Origin: CAYHBO01 sp964354855
GTDB lineage: Bacteria; Babelota; Babeliae; Babelales; RVW-14
Length of the DNA: 6,348 nucleotides
Direction of reading: 5' to 3'
Assembly: GCA_964354855.1 (NCBI GenBank)
Contig: CAYHBO010000063.1
Location: 1 to 6,348, forward strand
Shown here: piece by piece, positions 1-5,080 of the stretch
Position numbering within the stretch: the stretch's first letter is position 1
Layout of the letters: every line of letters starts with the position of its first letter
Program-made: the position numbers and the translations under genes
The notes under the pieces: model-generated
Told to the model about the DNA's origin: nothing
What the model saw: only the letters and a program-made list of their open reading frames with translations
Databases searched by the model: none

Positions 1-86
1 GGAAAATTGGGCCTAATGAGCTTGGGATGCCCCATATTAAACCCTTGAAGCAGGGGTTGATGGCGGAGGTAAAGGAAGATGGATAA
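1..86 (+). pseudogene. Partial Gp49/RelE-type toxin C-terminus, probably internally deleted
   Basis: An open frame enters from the left edge (first full codon at 3) and stops with TAA at 84-86, overlapping the next gene's ATG by 8 bases. The visible peptide contains LGMPHIKPLKQGL, which matches the conserved middle block of phage Gp49-like / DUF891 toxins (RelE/ParE superfamily ribonucleases that cleave translated mRNA). In intact relatives this block is followed by about 50 residues: the ElR segment, a yRilyf strand and a C-terminal F-KKTQKTP-EI helix. Here GL is followed directly by MAEVKEDG and a stop. That tail resembles the extreme C-terminus of such toxins, so I infer an in-frame internal deletion that removed the catalytic core. 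The 4-base-class overlap with the antitoxin is normal for these operons. The start lies outside the window, so the N-terminal state is unknown. Confidence 0.6.
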
Positions 87-378
87 AAGACCAGATTTCA
101 AGAATTTTAAAGAGAAAGCTTTGAGGAATGAAAAAGTAAAAGCTGAATACGAGGCGTTACGTCCTGAGTTTGAACTTGTTTTGGCTCTTATTAAGGCACG
201 TAAAGCAGCAAAGATCTCACAGGAAAGTTTAGCAAAAGCATTAAATATTAAACAACCATCTATCGCTCGGTTGGAAAAAGGTGGCTATGCCACAACTTCT
301 ATTTCGAATCTTTCCAAATATGCTAATGCATTAGGATGTTCTATTAAAATTTCTATACAAGCTAAAAAGCGTACATAG
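79..378 (+). CDS. XRE/HigA-type helix-turn-helix antitoxin
   Basis: A 99-residue DNA-binding protein. Residues 1-35 form a charged N-terminal helix region. Residues about 36-90 are an XRE-family helix-turn-helix, with KISQESLAKALNIKQPSIAR spanning the two recognition helices and LEKGGYATTSISNLSKYANALG completing the five-helix fold. The short tail SIKISI is typical of HigA/Gp49-associated antitoxins. Length and order (toxin first, antitoxin second) fit that class, in which the antitoxin binds its toxin and represses the shared promoter. GGAGG at 65-69, nine bases before the ATG, supports this start. Because the preceding toxin looks gutted, this protein may now be a solitary antitoxin or repressor. 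Its 3' end is duplicated near 2170-2210. The family call is firm; the partner relationship is inferred. Confidence 0.88.
   Translation: MDKRPDFKNFKEKALRNEKVKAEYEALRPEFELVLALIKARKAAKISQESLAKALNIKQPSIARLEKGGYATTSISNLSKYANALGCSIKISIQAKKRT
316..356 (+). repeat. 41-bp direct repeat, copy 1 (inside the antitoxin gene)
   Basis: This stretch encodes the antitoxin residues KYANALGCSIKIS and is identical, base for base, to 2170-2210. The match extends three bases to the left with one mismatch. It is the functional-looking copy, since it sits in frame within an intact gene. Confidence 0.93.
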
Positions 379-403
379 CATATTAGCGGTAGTTAAGAAC
401 TAA

Positions 404-456
404 AAAGAGAGCATTGTGAAACTTATCATTTCACGATGCTCTCTTTCTTTTTTACT
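404..456 (+). terminator. Strong intrinsic terminator after the antitoxin
   Basis: Arms 404-421 and 429-446 form an 18-bp stem with a single G-U pair and a 7-base loop. The stem is followed by a T-rich run (CTTTTTTTA). It lies 26 bases after the antitoxin stop codon and should end the toxin-antitoxin transcript. Runs of A before the left arm could let it work from the opposite side too, but no minus-strand gene ends here. Confidence 0.9.
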
Positions 457-550
457 CGTCTTCTCATTCTTTTCCTCATGTCACCCCCATTTTGCTTTCT
501 TCAATCGAAAGTCCTGTGTTGATGGGCGCTGTTTAGTTGTTAGGGCATGG

Positions 551-625
551 TGAGGGAGGCAGGGGTTTTTCTGTGTGTGGCAGGGAATGATTGGTGGAGC
601 AAGGGGAGGTCTGTGTGGGGCAGGA
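551..625. repeat. G-rich imperfect tandem repeat between terminator and regulator promoter
   Basis: Two units of about 40 bases resemble each other: a GGAG(G/C)(C/A)A-GGGG block followed by TCTGTGTG and GGCAGG. The first runs from about 556, the second from about 596. The segment 581-610 is also found at 3166-3195. The wider gap 457-639 has no open frame with family resemblance on either strand. A minus-strand frame runs through it, but it is Pro/His-rich, lacks a ribosome site and looks like a by-product of the C-rich strand. Confidence 0.55.
581..610 (+). repeat. Dispersed 30-bp G-rich repeat, copy 1
   Basis: It matches 3166-3195 at 28 of 30 positions, in the same orientation and without gaps (differences at the 10th and 12th bases). 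The core GGTGGAGCAAGGGGAGGT is identical in both. A shorter shared string, GTGTTGATGGGC, lies at 516-527 here and directly follows the repeat in the other copy, so the two flanks share more than one block in a different order. Confidence 0.82.
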
Positions 626-639
626 TAGATACCCTGAAG

Positions 640-688
640 TACTATGAAATTATTGACTTCATAGCTCTTCATAGTTAATTTCATAGTA
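640..688 (+). promoter_or_regulatory. Sigma70-type promoter with embedded TTCATAG operator array
   Basis: TTGACT at 653-658, a 17-base spacer and TAATTT at 676-681 make a near-consensus promoter, 42 bases before the ATG of the next gene. A perfect 13-bp inverted repeat (640-652 and 676-688) brackets it. The heptamer TTCATAG occurs directly at 658-664, 668-674 and 680-686, and inverted at 642-648. Direct copies start 10 and 12 bases apart, roughly one helical turn, so a bound protein would cover the spacer and the -10. The downstream product has a winged-helix C-terminus, so self-repression is a reasonable inference. Confidence 0.75.
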
Positions 689-723
689 GAATGGTTCAAA
701 ACATCTAACTAGACAGGGTTTCT

Positions 724-2091
724 ATGTTAACAATAGAAGAGATTTTAAAATCAAATGAAGGTAAAACCTTAGAATTTAAGGAATCTCTGCAGTCTTTGCA
801 GGGGATTATCAAAACAATTGTTGCGTTTGCTAATACCGCTGGAGGGACCATTGTCATTGGGGTTGAGGATAAAACAAAAAAGATAGTTGGCGTTGATAAC
901 CCTTTGGCTGAAGAAGAACGATTGGCGAGTGCAATAAATGATTCAATTGCTCCCTTGTTAATGCCGGATATAGAAACGCGCTTGATACGCAAAAAAGAAC
1001 TGATGTTAATTACCGTGCCACATGTTTCGGGACCGTACTATCTTAAATCGGTTGGCCAGGAAAAAGGAACGTATGTTCGCTTAGGTTCAACCAACCGTGT
1101 GGTAGATACTGATACGCTGATTGCCTTAAAAAATTTTGCGCGAAATATATATTTTGATGAACAGCCTCATGTTCAAGGGAACGTAGCTGATCTTGATTGG
1201 GATGCGATGAAAGATCTTTTTCATCGTCATCATAAAGACATTACTCCACATAATGCACGTGGTATGGGATTGACTACGACTTATGGAACTAAAGTTGTTC
1301 CATCCTTTGGTGGTATGATTTTGTTTGGCATTAATCGTACAAAATTATTTCCCGAGGCCATTATTCGATGTGCACGCTTTTTAGGTTTTGATAAGGGTGC
1401 TTCTATTCTTGATCAAGCAACTATTGAAAGTTATTTACCATTGGCTTTAGAAGAGGCATTAAAATTTATTCAGAGAAATACACGATTAGGTGCAGAAATA
1501 AAGGGGTTAGTAAGAAAAGATATCCCTGAATACCCATTAGTGGCATTAAGAGAGATTATTACTAATGCCATTGTTCATGCTGACTATGCTATTAAAGGGG
1601 TGTTTATATCTATTGCTATATTTGATGATCGTGTTGAGATTACCAATCCGGGAGGATTACCTTTTGGATTTACTATGGAGCGTGCGTTAGCAGGATCTTC
1701 ACGCATACGTAACCGTGTTATTGCAAAAGTTTTTTATCATTTGAAGTGGATAGAGCAATGGGGAAGTGGGTTGCGGCGTATTGTGAATGAATGTCAAAAA
1801 CAAGGCCTTAATGAGCCACTTTTTGAAGAAGTTAATAATCAATTTAGAGTGACTTTGTATGCAAAAAAAATCCATAAAGCGGTACAATTTGCATGGCAAA
1901 AAGAGCTTGTTGCTTATTTGAAAAAAAAGAAAAAAATAAGCACAAAAGTTGCAGCAAATCTTTGGGACGTTACTCCCCGTACGGCACGTTCGAGGCTTTT
2001 GAAGCTTATTGATGTCGGGATTGTTCAAAAAGTGGGAACATCGCTGAGTGATCCTCTGGGGAATTACGTGTTGGTAGGTGATGTTGCGTAA
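724..2091 (+). CDS. Schlafen/AlbA_2-domain regulator with HATPase_c_4 and winged helix (COG2865-like)
   Basis: A 455-residue protein with three parts. Residues 5-130 form the AlbA_2/Schlafen AAA_4 domain: E12-x4-E17-F-K, then IVAFANTAGGTIVIGVED at 32-49 and the closing YVRLGSTNRV at 117-126. Residues 230-380 resemble HATPase_c_4, with REIITNAIVHADY at 276-288, the glycine-rich NPGGLPFGF at 308-316 and GSGLRRI at 347-353. Residues 388-450 contain a winged helix (VTPRTARSRLLKLIDVGIV at 416-434). Relatives are annotated as 'ATP-dependent DNA helicase RecG-like' or predicted transcriptional regulators, often near toxin-antitoxin and defence genes. Schlafen-fold domains bind nucleic acid and some are RNases, but activity here is unproven and there are no helicase motifs. 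ACAGGG just before the ATG is a modest ribosome site. It stands alone behind its own promoter. The A8 and A8-G-A7 runs at 1863-1870 and 1921-1936 are frameshift-prone. Confidence 0.88.
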   Translation: MLTIEEILKSNEGKTLEFKESLQSLQGIIKTIVAFANTAGGTIVIGVEDKTKKIVGVDNPLAEEERLASAINDSIAPLLMPDIETRLIRKKELMLITVPHVSGPYYLKSVGQEKGTYVRLGSTNRVVDTDTLIALKNFARNIYFDEQPHVQGNVADLDWDAMKDLFHRHHKDITPHNARGMGLTTTYGTKVVPSFGGMILFGINRTKLFPEAIIRCARFLGFDKGASILDQATIESYLPLALEEALKFIQRNTRLGAEIKGLVRKDIPEYPLVALREIITNAIVHADYAIKGVFISIAIFDDRVEITNPGGLPFGFTMERALAGSSRIRNRVIAKVFYHLKWIEQWGSGLRRIVNECQKQGLNEPLFEEVNNQFRVTLYAKKIHKAVQFAWQKELVAYLKKKKKISTKVAANLWDVTPRTARSRLLKLIDVGIVQKVGTSLSDPLGNYVLVGDVA

Positions 2092-2093
2092 GT

Positions 2094-2211
2094 TCCCATG
2101 AAGGTAAGGTGATTGTTATTCTTAGCGAATTTATTAAAAAAACACAGAAGACACCACCTGGTGAAATCAAAATATGCTAATGCATTAGGATGTTCTATTA
2201 AAATTTCTATT
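2094..2211 (+). pseudogene. Scrambled toxin-antitoxin remnant (toxin core fused to antitoxin tail)
   Basis: From 2094 one frame reads SSHEGKVIVILSEF and then IKKTQKTPPGEIK, ending in TGC-TAA by 2180. This is the C-terminal third of a Gp49/RelE-type toxin (GKviviL-gF-KKTQKTP-EI). At 2167 another frame takes over as SKYANALGCSIKISI and stops at 2212. It repeats the antitoxin encoded at 79-378. Between the two pieces the toxin end and nearly all of the antitoxin are missing. Shared CAAA/AAA bases at the join suggest a microhomology deletion. There is no ribosome site or usable start. Notably, the toxin piece kept here is the piece missing from the locus at the left edge. The minus-strand Rpn gene ends inside this remnant. 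Confidence 0.82.
2170..2210 (+). repeat. 41-bp direct repeat, copy 2
   Basis: Identical to 316-356 inside the intact antitoxin gene. Perfect identity over 41 bases, while all the rest of the antitoxin is gone, indicates either a recent duplication or gene conversion between the copies. The minus-strand stop codon of the Rpn gene (2207-2209) is supplied by this repeat. Confidence 0.93.
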
Positions 2212-3112
2212 TGAGTGCTTTAACTTCTTCAAGCGATAATCCGGTATCGTCGGCGATGATTTCTAAAGAAACACCGCGAGAGAGGAGTTTTCTGGCAATA
2301 TCATATTGTGCTGCTTCACGACCTTCTTCTCGTCCTTCTTCTCGTCCTTCTTCTCGTCCTTCTTCTCGTCCTTGGCGTAGAGCTGCAACGGTAGAATTAT
2401 CTTTGGTAGCTGTTTCTTTCATGTAATTTAGATAACTATCATATTCACCTTTAGACATTTTTAGGATAGCTAATTTTTGTGCAACTTTTTTCATGTACGG
2501 GGACTTGAATGATTCTTTGATTTCGGAATGCTTCATCATGTAGAGCCATTCATCGATTTCTTTATGGATGATATCGTCAAATAGGGGGATAGAGATGAAG
2601 AAGTATTCAGGGAAGATGTCATGTGAATCAAACGGTGTTCCGTGAAGGTCAACGAGGTGTAGATTAAGATGTTCGTTGCGGGCTACTTCTTTGATGATAG
2701 TTTTTCCGTGATAAAGTGGCGCTTTTAGGGGGTTCCAGGCGAAATAGAGCAGACTAATGTGGAAGACTTTTTGAATGGAAGAAAAATCTTGACCGCTTGG
2801 GTTGCTATCGATAATAAGGCGAGAGGTATTAAAACAGGCTTTGTGCATGAATAGGTCGGTGAACTGTCGCTCGATTTCAACGATGTATTTGGTTCCGTGT
2901 TCATCTTCAACGACGACATCGGCGATACTTCTTTTCATTGCAAAGAGTTCGCGATTACTTTCACTTTCTAATAATGCTGTAATTTTTACCGGGCCATAGC
3001 CTTCAGATTTGAGTAATGCAGAAATAAAACCTTCGACGATTTCATAATCACCTTTGTCTTTAAGTAAATATTTGATGGCATAATCGAAAGAAATAAGTGT
3101 TTTTTCTGTCAT
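2207..3112 (-). CDS. Rpn-family PD-(D/E)XK nuclease / putative transposase-like protein
   Basis: I choose the ATG at 3112 (301 residues). AGGGG lies five bases upstream, and MTEKTLISFDYAIKYLLKDKGDYE is a natural Rpn/PDDEXK_2 N-terminus. An in-frame ATG at 3262 would add 50 residues of unrelated remnant and repeat sequence without a ribosome site. Rpn proteins are DNA endonucleases that promote RecA-independent recombination and are often labelled transposases. The core is K60RSIADVVVED with D65 and, after one strand, YIVEIERQ with E79. The family usually has E-x-Q here; this one has E-x-E (E81). Residues 246-266 are tandem REEG repeats, a typical charged linker. The end ARKLLSRGVSLEIIADDTGL (273-292) is the usual HTH-like tail. 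The last codons and stop come from the toxin-antitoxin remnant, so the original C-terminus may have been a little different. It is not obviously in an operon. Confidence 0.87.
   Translation of the reverse strand: MTEKTLISFDYAIKYLLKDKGDYEIVEGFISALLKSEGYGPVKITALLESESNRELFAMKRSIADVVVEDEHGTKYIVEIERQFTDLFMHKACFNTSRLIIDSNPSGQDFSSIQKVFHISLLYFAWNPLKAPLYHGKTIIKEVARNEHLNLHLVDLHGTPFDSHDIFPEYFFISIPLFDDIIHKEIDEWLYMMKHSEIKESFKSPYMKKVAQKLAILKMSKGEYDSYLNYMKETATKDNSTVAALRQGREEGREEGREEGREEGREAAQYDIARKLLSRGVSLEIIADDTGLSLEEVKALK
2319..2373 (-). repeat. 12-bp tandem repeat coding REEG in the Rpn linker
   Basis: Four full units (2319-2330, 2331-2342, 2343-2354, 2355-2366) plus a partial one. The last three full units are identical (CGTCCTTCTTCT on the plus strand) and the first differs by one base. 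On the minus strand they encode Arg-Glu-Glu-Gly. Because the unit is a multiple of three, gain or loss of copies changes linker length without a frameshift. Confidence 0.93.
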
Positions 3113-3165
3113 CGTTTCCCCTGGGATCGGTAAAAAGTAAAATTTTAAGGTGTTTTCTAATGTAC

Positions 3166-3195
3166 CAGGGAATGGTGGGTGGAGCAAGGGGAGGT
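3166..3195 (+). repeat. Dispersed 30-bp G-rich repeat, copy 2
   Basis: It matches 581-610 at 28 of 30 positions. It lies between the Rpn start codon and an orphan Rpn C-terminal fragment, and GTGTTGATGGGC follows immediately (3193-3204). As in copy 1, it sits beside decayed gene sequence rather than between two healthy genes. Confidence 0.82.
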
Positions 3196-3217
3196 GTTGA
3201 TGGGCATTTACCGGTTC

Positions 3218-3280
3218 GGTAAACTTTGCAATGGCTTGTATATCGAGACCATCAGTAAGCATGTTCTTGGCAATCTCAAC
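3218..3280 (-). pseudogene. Orphan Rpn C-terminal fragment
   Basis: After a TAA at 3281-3283 (minus strand), the frame reads EIAKNMLTDGLDIQAIAK followed by FT. This is the standard Rpn-family C-terminal helix pair (compare DIARKLLSRGVSLEIIAD in the intact gene just downstream). It then runs into the G-rich repeat as EPVNAHQHLP, with no family resemblance. No nuclease core precedes it. Upstream, at 3307-3299, a stray CCCAGGAG ribosome-like string resembles those before the neighbouring genes, so an entire paralogue may have been lost between its start region and its tail. The frame is open into the intact Rpn gene, which would give a spurious N-terminal extension to any automatic annotation. 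Confidence 0.72.
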
Positions 3281-3342
3281 TTAATATCTCTTTTTTTTCT
3301 CCTGGGATTTAAAATAGGGATTTAGAGGTGTTACTAATGATT

Positions 3343-4281
3343 TTATTCATCTCCTTCATCCCGTCCTTGTGGATTATTCAACGGATGCTTTTCTGCACAC
3401 ATCTTTGCGAGCTGCTGGTTAGAAACATGGGTATAAATTTCAGTGGTAGCAATGGTTTTATGACCTAAAAGCTCTTGGATTACCCGTAGGTTTACTCCTT
3501 GGTTGAGCATGTGCGTCGCAAATGAGTGACGTACTTTGTGAGGGGTTAGAACACGGTCAAGCTTAAGGAAGCCGCGGAACATGCCAAAGATGCGTTGTAC
3601 GGAGCGTGTGGTGAGTGGGGTGCCGTTGTAGTTTACAAAGAGGGTGTTATGCGATTTGCTTTTGATGAGGTGTGACCGTTCTTTTTCAATGTAGCGGTTG
3701 ACGGCTAGTAACGCCTTGGCACCAAATAAAACAAACCGTTCACGATTTCCTTTTCCGAGCACCTTGATACTGCGCTCTTCAAGGCTGATGTCCTGTATGC
3801 CGATGTTAACGAGCTCTGCACATCGTACCCCGGTGGCATACATGAGTTCAAAAATCGCCTTGTCACGGCAAGGGAACTTGCTTGGTAGGTCTTCAGTTTT
3901 TAACGTATCGAGTAAGTAAGTAATTTCATCAACGGTGAGCGTGTGTGGTAATTTCTTGTCTAAGCGGGGTGATTTAAGATTTAAAACGAGGGTGATGCCC
4001 TCTTTTTTGAGATAGGTGGCAAATGAGCGTAGGCTTGAAAGTTTACGCGCCAGGGAGGTTTTGCTAATTTTTTTGTAGTAAAGGGCGACGCTATAGCGAC
4101 GGATAATGGCGTCCAGTGCGTTGGATTCTTTAGGTTCTTTTTTGATAATGTCTTCCCAGAACTCGGTGAATTGTCGTAAGTCGCTTTCGTACGCGCGTAG
4201 GGTGTGTTTGCTGACATTTTTTTCTACCTCAAGGTGGATGAAAAAATCGCTTAATTTTTCTTTAAAAACGTTAAATTCCAT
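3343..4281 (-). CDS. xerC: XerC/XerD-type tyrosine site-specific recombinase
   Basis: A 312-residue integrase-fold recombinase, close to the usual 295-300 of XerC/XerD. Residues 4-92 form the SAM-like DNA-binding domain; 112-293 form the catalytic domain. All six active-site residues are present: R153 (ATGVRCAEL), K177 (VLGKGNRER), H248 and R251 (LTPHKVRHSFATH), H274 (LLGHKTI) and the nucleophile Y283 (IYTHV). Xer proteins resolve chromosome dimers at dif with FtsK near the septum, and are also borrowed by integrative elements. The length and lack of extra domains favour the housekeeping role, but XerC and XerD cannot be told apart here and no dif site was recognised in the window. AGGAG four bases before the ATG supports the start. 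The gene diverges from endonuclease III. The C-terminal LNNPQGRDEGDE tail is a short, charged extension. Confidence 0.92.
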   Translation of the reverse strand: MEFNVFKEKLSDFFIHLEVEKNVSKHTLRAYESDLRQFTEFWEDIIKKEPKESNALDAIIRRYSVALYYKKISKTSLARKLSSLRSFATYLKKEGITLVLNLKSPRLDKKLPHTLTVDEITYLLDTLKTEDLPSKFPCRDKAIFELMYATGVRCAELVNIGIQDISLEERSIKVLGKGNRERFVLFGAKALLAVNRYIEKERSHLIKSKSHNTLFVNYNGTPLTTRSVQRIFGMFRGFLKLDRVLTPHKVRHSFATHMLNQGVNLRVIQELLGHKTIATTEIYTHVSNQQLAKMCAEKHPLNNPQGRDEGDE

Positions 4282-4311
4282 AGTACTCCTGGGCTAGGTA
4301 AAATACTTTTT

Positions 4312-4330
4312 ATGTTGTACCGTACAGCAT
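4312..4330. promoter_or_regulatory. 19-bp imperfect palindrome in a divergent promoter region
   Basis: ATGtTGTACcGTACAgCAT has dyad symmetry, with an inner TGTAC-C-GTACA and matching outer ATG/CAT. It lies 31 bases upstream of the xerC-like start (4281) and 40 bases before the nth start (4370), where it could control both. It resembles an operator for a dimeric repressor, possibly of DNA-damage type since both neighbours act on DNA, but it matches no LexA box I can name. Clear -35/-10 pairs were not convincing on either strand. Confidence 0.5.
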
Positions 4331-4369
4331 AGCGATCTTTAGAAAAAAAATAACGGTTGGAAATAAATT

Positions 4370-5026
4370 ATGCATAAGAACATCGAGCTTATCATACAAA
4401 AACTTCGTGAGATCACCAAAGACTTGACGCCACCACTGGTCGATACGATCATTGTTGAATTTGGTCATGATCCGTACCTGATTTTGATCAGCTGTCTTTT
4501 GAGTTTGCGGGCAAAGGATAGCATGACCATTCATGTGTGTCGGGACCTGTTTGGTAGAGTGCGTACCCCTAAACAAATGCTTACGCTATCGCGTCCTGAA
4601 CTTGAAAAAATAGTTTTTAAAACCGGCTTTTATATCACCAAAGCTCGTGTGTTACATGAAGTTAGCCATGATTTATTGATGCGGTTTGGTGGGAAGGTGC
4701 CTGAGAGCCAAGAGCAGTTGCTTTCGATTAAAGGGGTAGGGCTTAAGACGGCTAACCTGGTCATGGGGTTGGCGTTTGGTGAACCTCGTATCTGTGTAGA
4801 TGTCCATGTGCATCGGATTTCAAATCGGCTTGGTTTGATTAAAACTAAGACCCCGGAAGAAACCGAGCTGGCGCTTATGGCTATTTTGCCGAAAGAATAT
4901 TGGATTGAGTGGAATAAGCTTTTGGTGATGTGGGGGCAGAATGTGTGTGTCCCGGTGAGTCCGTGGTGTAGCCGGTGCCCGTTGAAGAAGGAATGTGGGA
5001 GAGTTGGGGTTGGGAAAAGTAGGTAA
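4370..5026 (+). CDS. nth: Endonuclease III (DNA glycosylase / AP lyase)
   Basis: A 218-residue base-excision repair enzyme (E. coli Nth is 211). It removes oxidised pyrimidines and cuts the abasic strand by beta-elimination. The helix-hairpin-helix is LLSIKGVGLKTANLVMG (117-133), with catalytic K126. The catalytic aspartate is D144 in CVDVHVHRISNRL. The [4Fe-4S] ligands are C193-x6-C200-x2-C203-x5-C209, exactly the E. coli spacing. Where E. coli has LSAQATD with a lesion-probing Gln, this protein has LSLRAKD, an Arg substitution seen in other EndoIII branches as I recall them. The ribosome site before the ATG is weak (TTGGA about eight bases away). The gene diverges from the recombinase and converges on the exported-protein gene. 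The stop codon abuts a terminator that mainly serves the opposite strand. Confidence 0.95.
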   Translation: MHKNIELIIQKLREITKDLTPPLVDTIIVEFGHDPYLILISCLLSLRAKDSMTIHVCRDLFGRVRTPKQMLTLSRPELEKIVFKTGFYITKARVLHEVSHDLLMRFGGKVPESQEQLLSIKGVGLKTANLVMGLAFGEPRICVDVHVHRISNRLGLIKTKTPEETELALMAILPKEYWIEWNKLLVMWGQNVCVPVSPWCSRCPLKKECGRVGVGKSR

Positions 5027-5055
5027 AAAAAGAGGCCTCGGTTTCCCAAGGCCTC
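5025..5055 (-). terminator. Intrinsic terminator for the minus-strand exported-protein gene
   Basis: GAGGCCT (5032-5038) and AGGCCTC (5049-5055) pair perfectly around a 10-base loop whose GG/CC can add two more pairs. Read on the minus strand, the stem is followed by seven T residues (5031-5025), 25 bases past the stop of the 5081-5818 gene. On the plus strand the stem directly follows nth but lacks a T tract, so it would be a weaker stop for nth. Confidence 0.88.
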
Positions 5056-5080
5056 AAAGTCTAGTAAAACTTAGATGTAA

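Noticed and set aside
481..699. Minus-strand 72-residue open frame, Pro/His-rich
   Set aside because: No ribosome site, no recognisable domain, and it covers the G-rich repeat and the regulator's promoter. It looks like an open frame produced by the repeat's base composition.
2134..2161. Possible minus-strand terminator for the Rpn gene (CACCAGGTGGTG plus T7)
   Set aside because: The dyad leaves only a two-base loop and the T run is about nine bases away. It is better explained as the toxin remnant's KKTQKTPPG codons.
2319..2373. CRISPR-like array
   Set aside because: Units are 12 bases, contiguous and in frame within a gene; there are no spacers.
2211..2426. Plus-strand Ser/Arg/Pro repeat open frame opposite the Rpn linker
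   Set aside because: It is the antisense reading of the REEG tandem repeat, with no ribosome site or independent support.
3113..3262. ATG at 3262 as the start of the Rpn protein
   Set aside because: The 50 added residues consist of an orphan Rpn tail and the translated G-rich repeat, and no ribosome site precedes this ATG, whereas 3112 has AGGGG at good spacing.
3343..4281. Mobile-element integrase with nearby attachment sites
   Set aside because: No tRNA end, att-like direct repeat pair or cargo boundary could be found around the gene, and its length and domain layout fit a chromosomal Xer recombinase.
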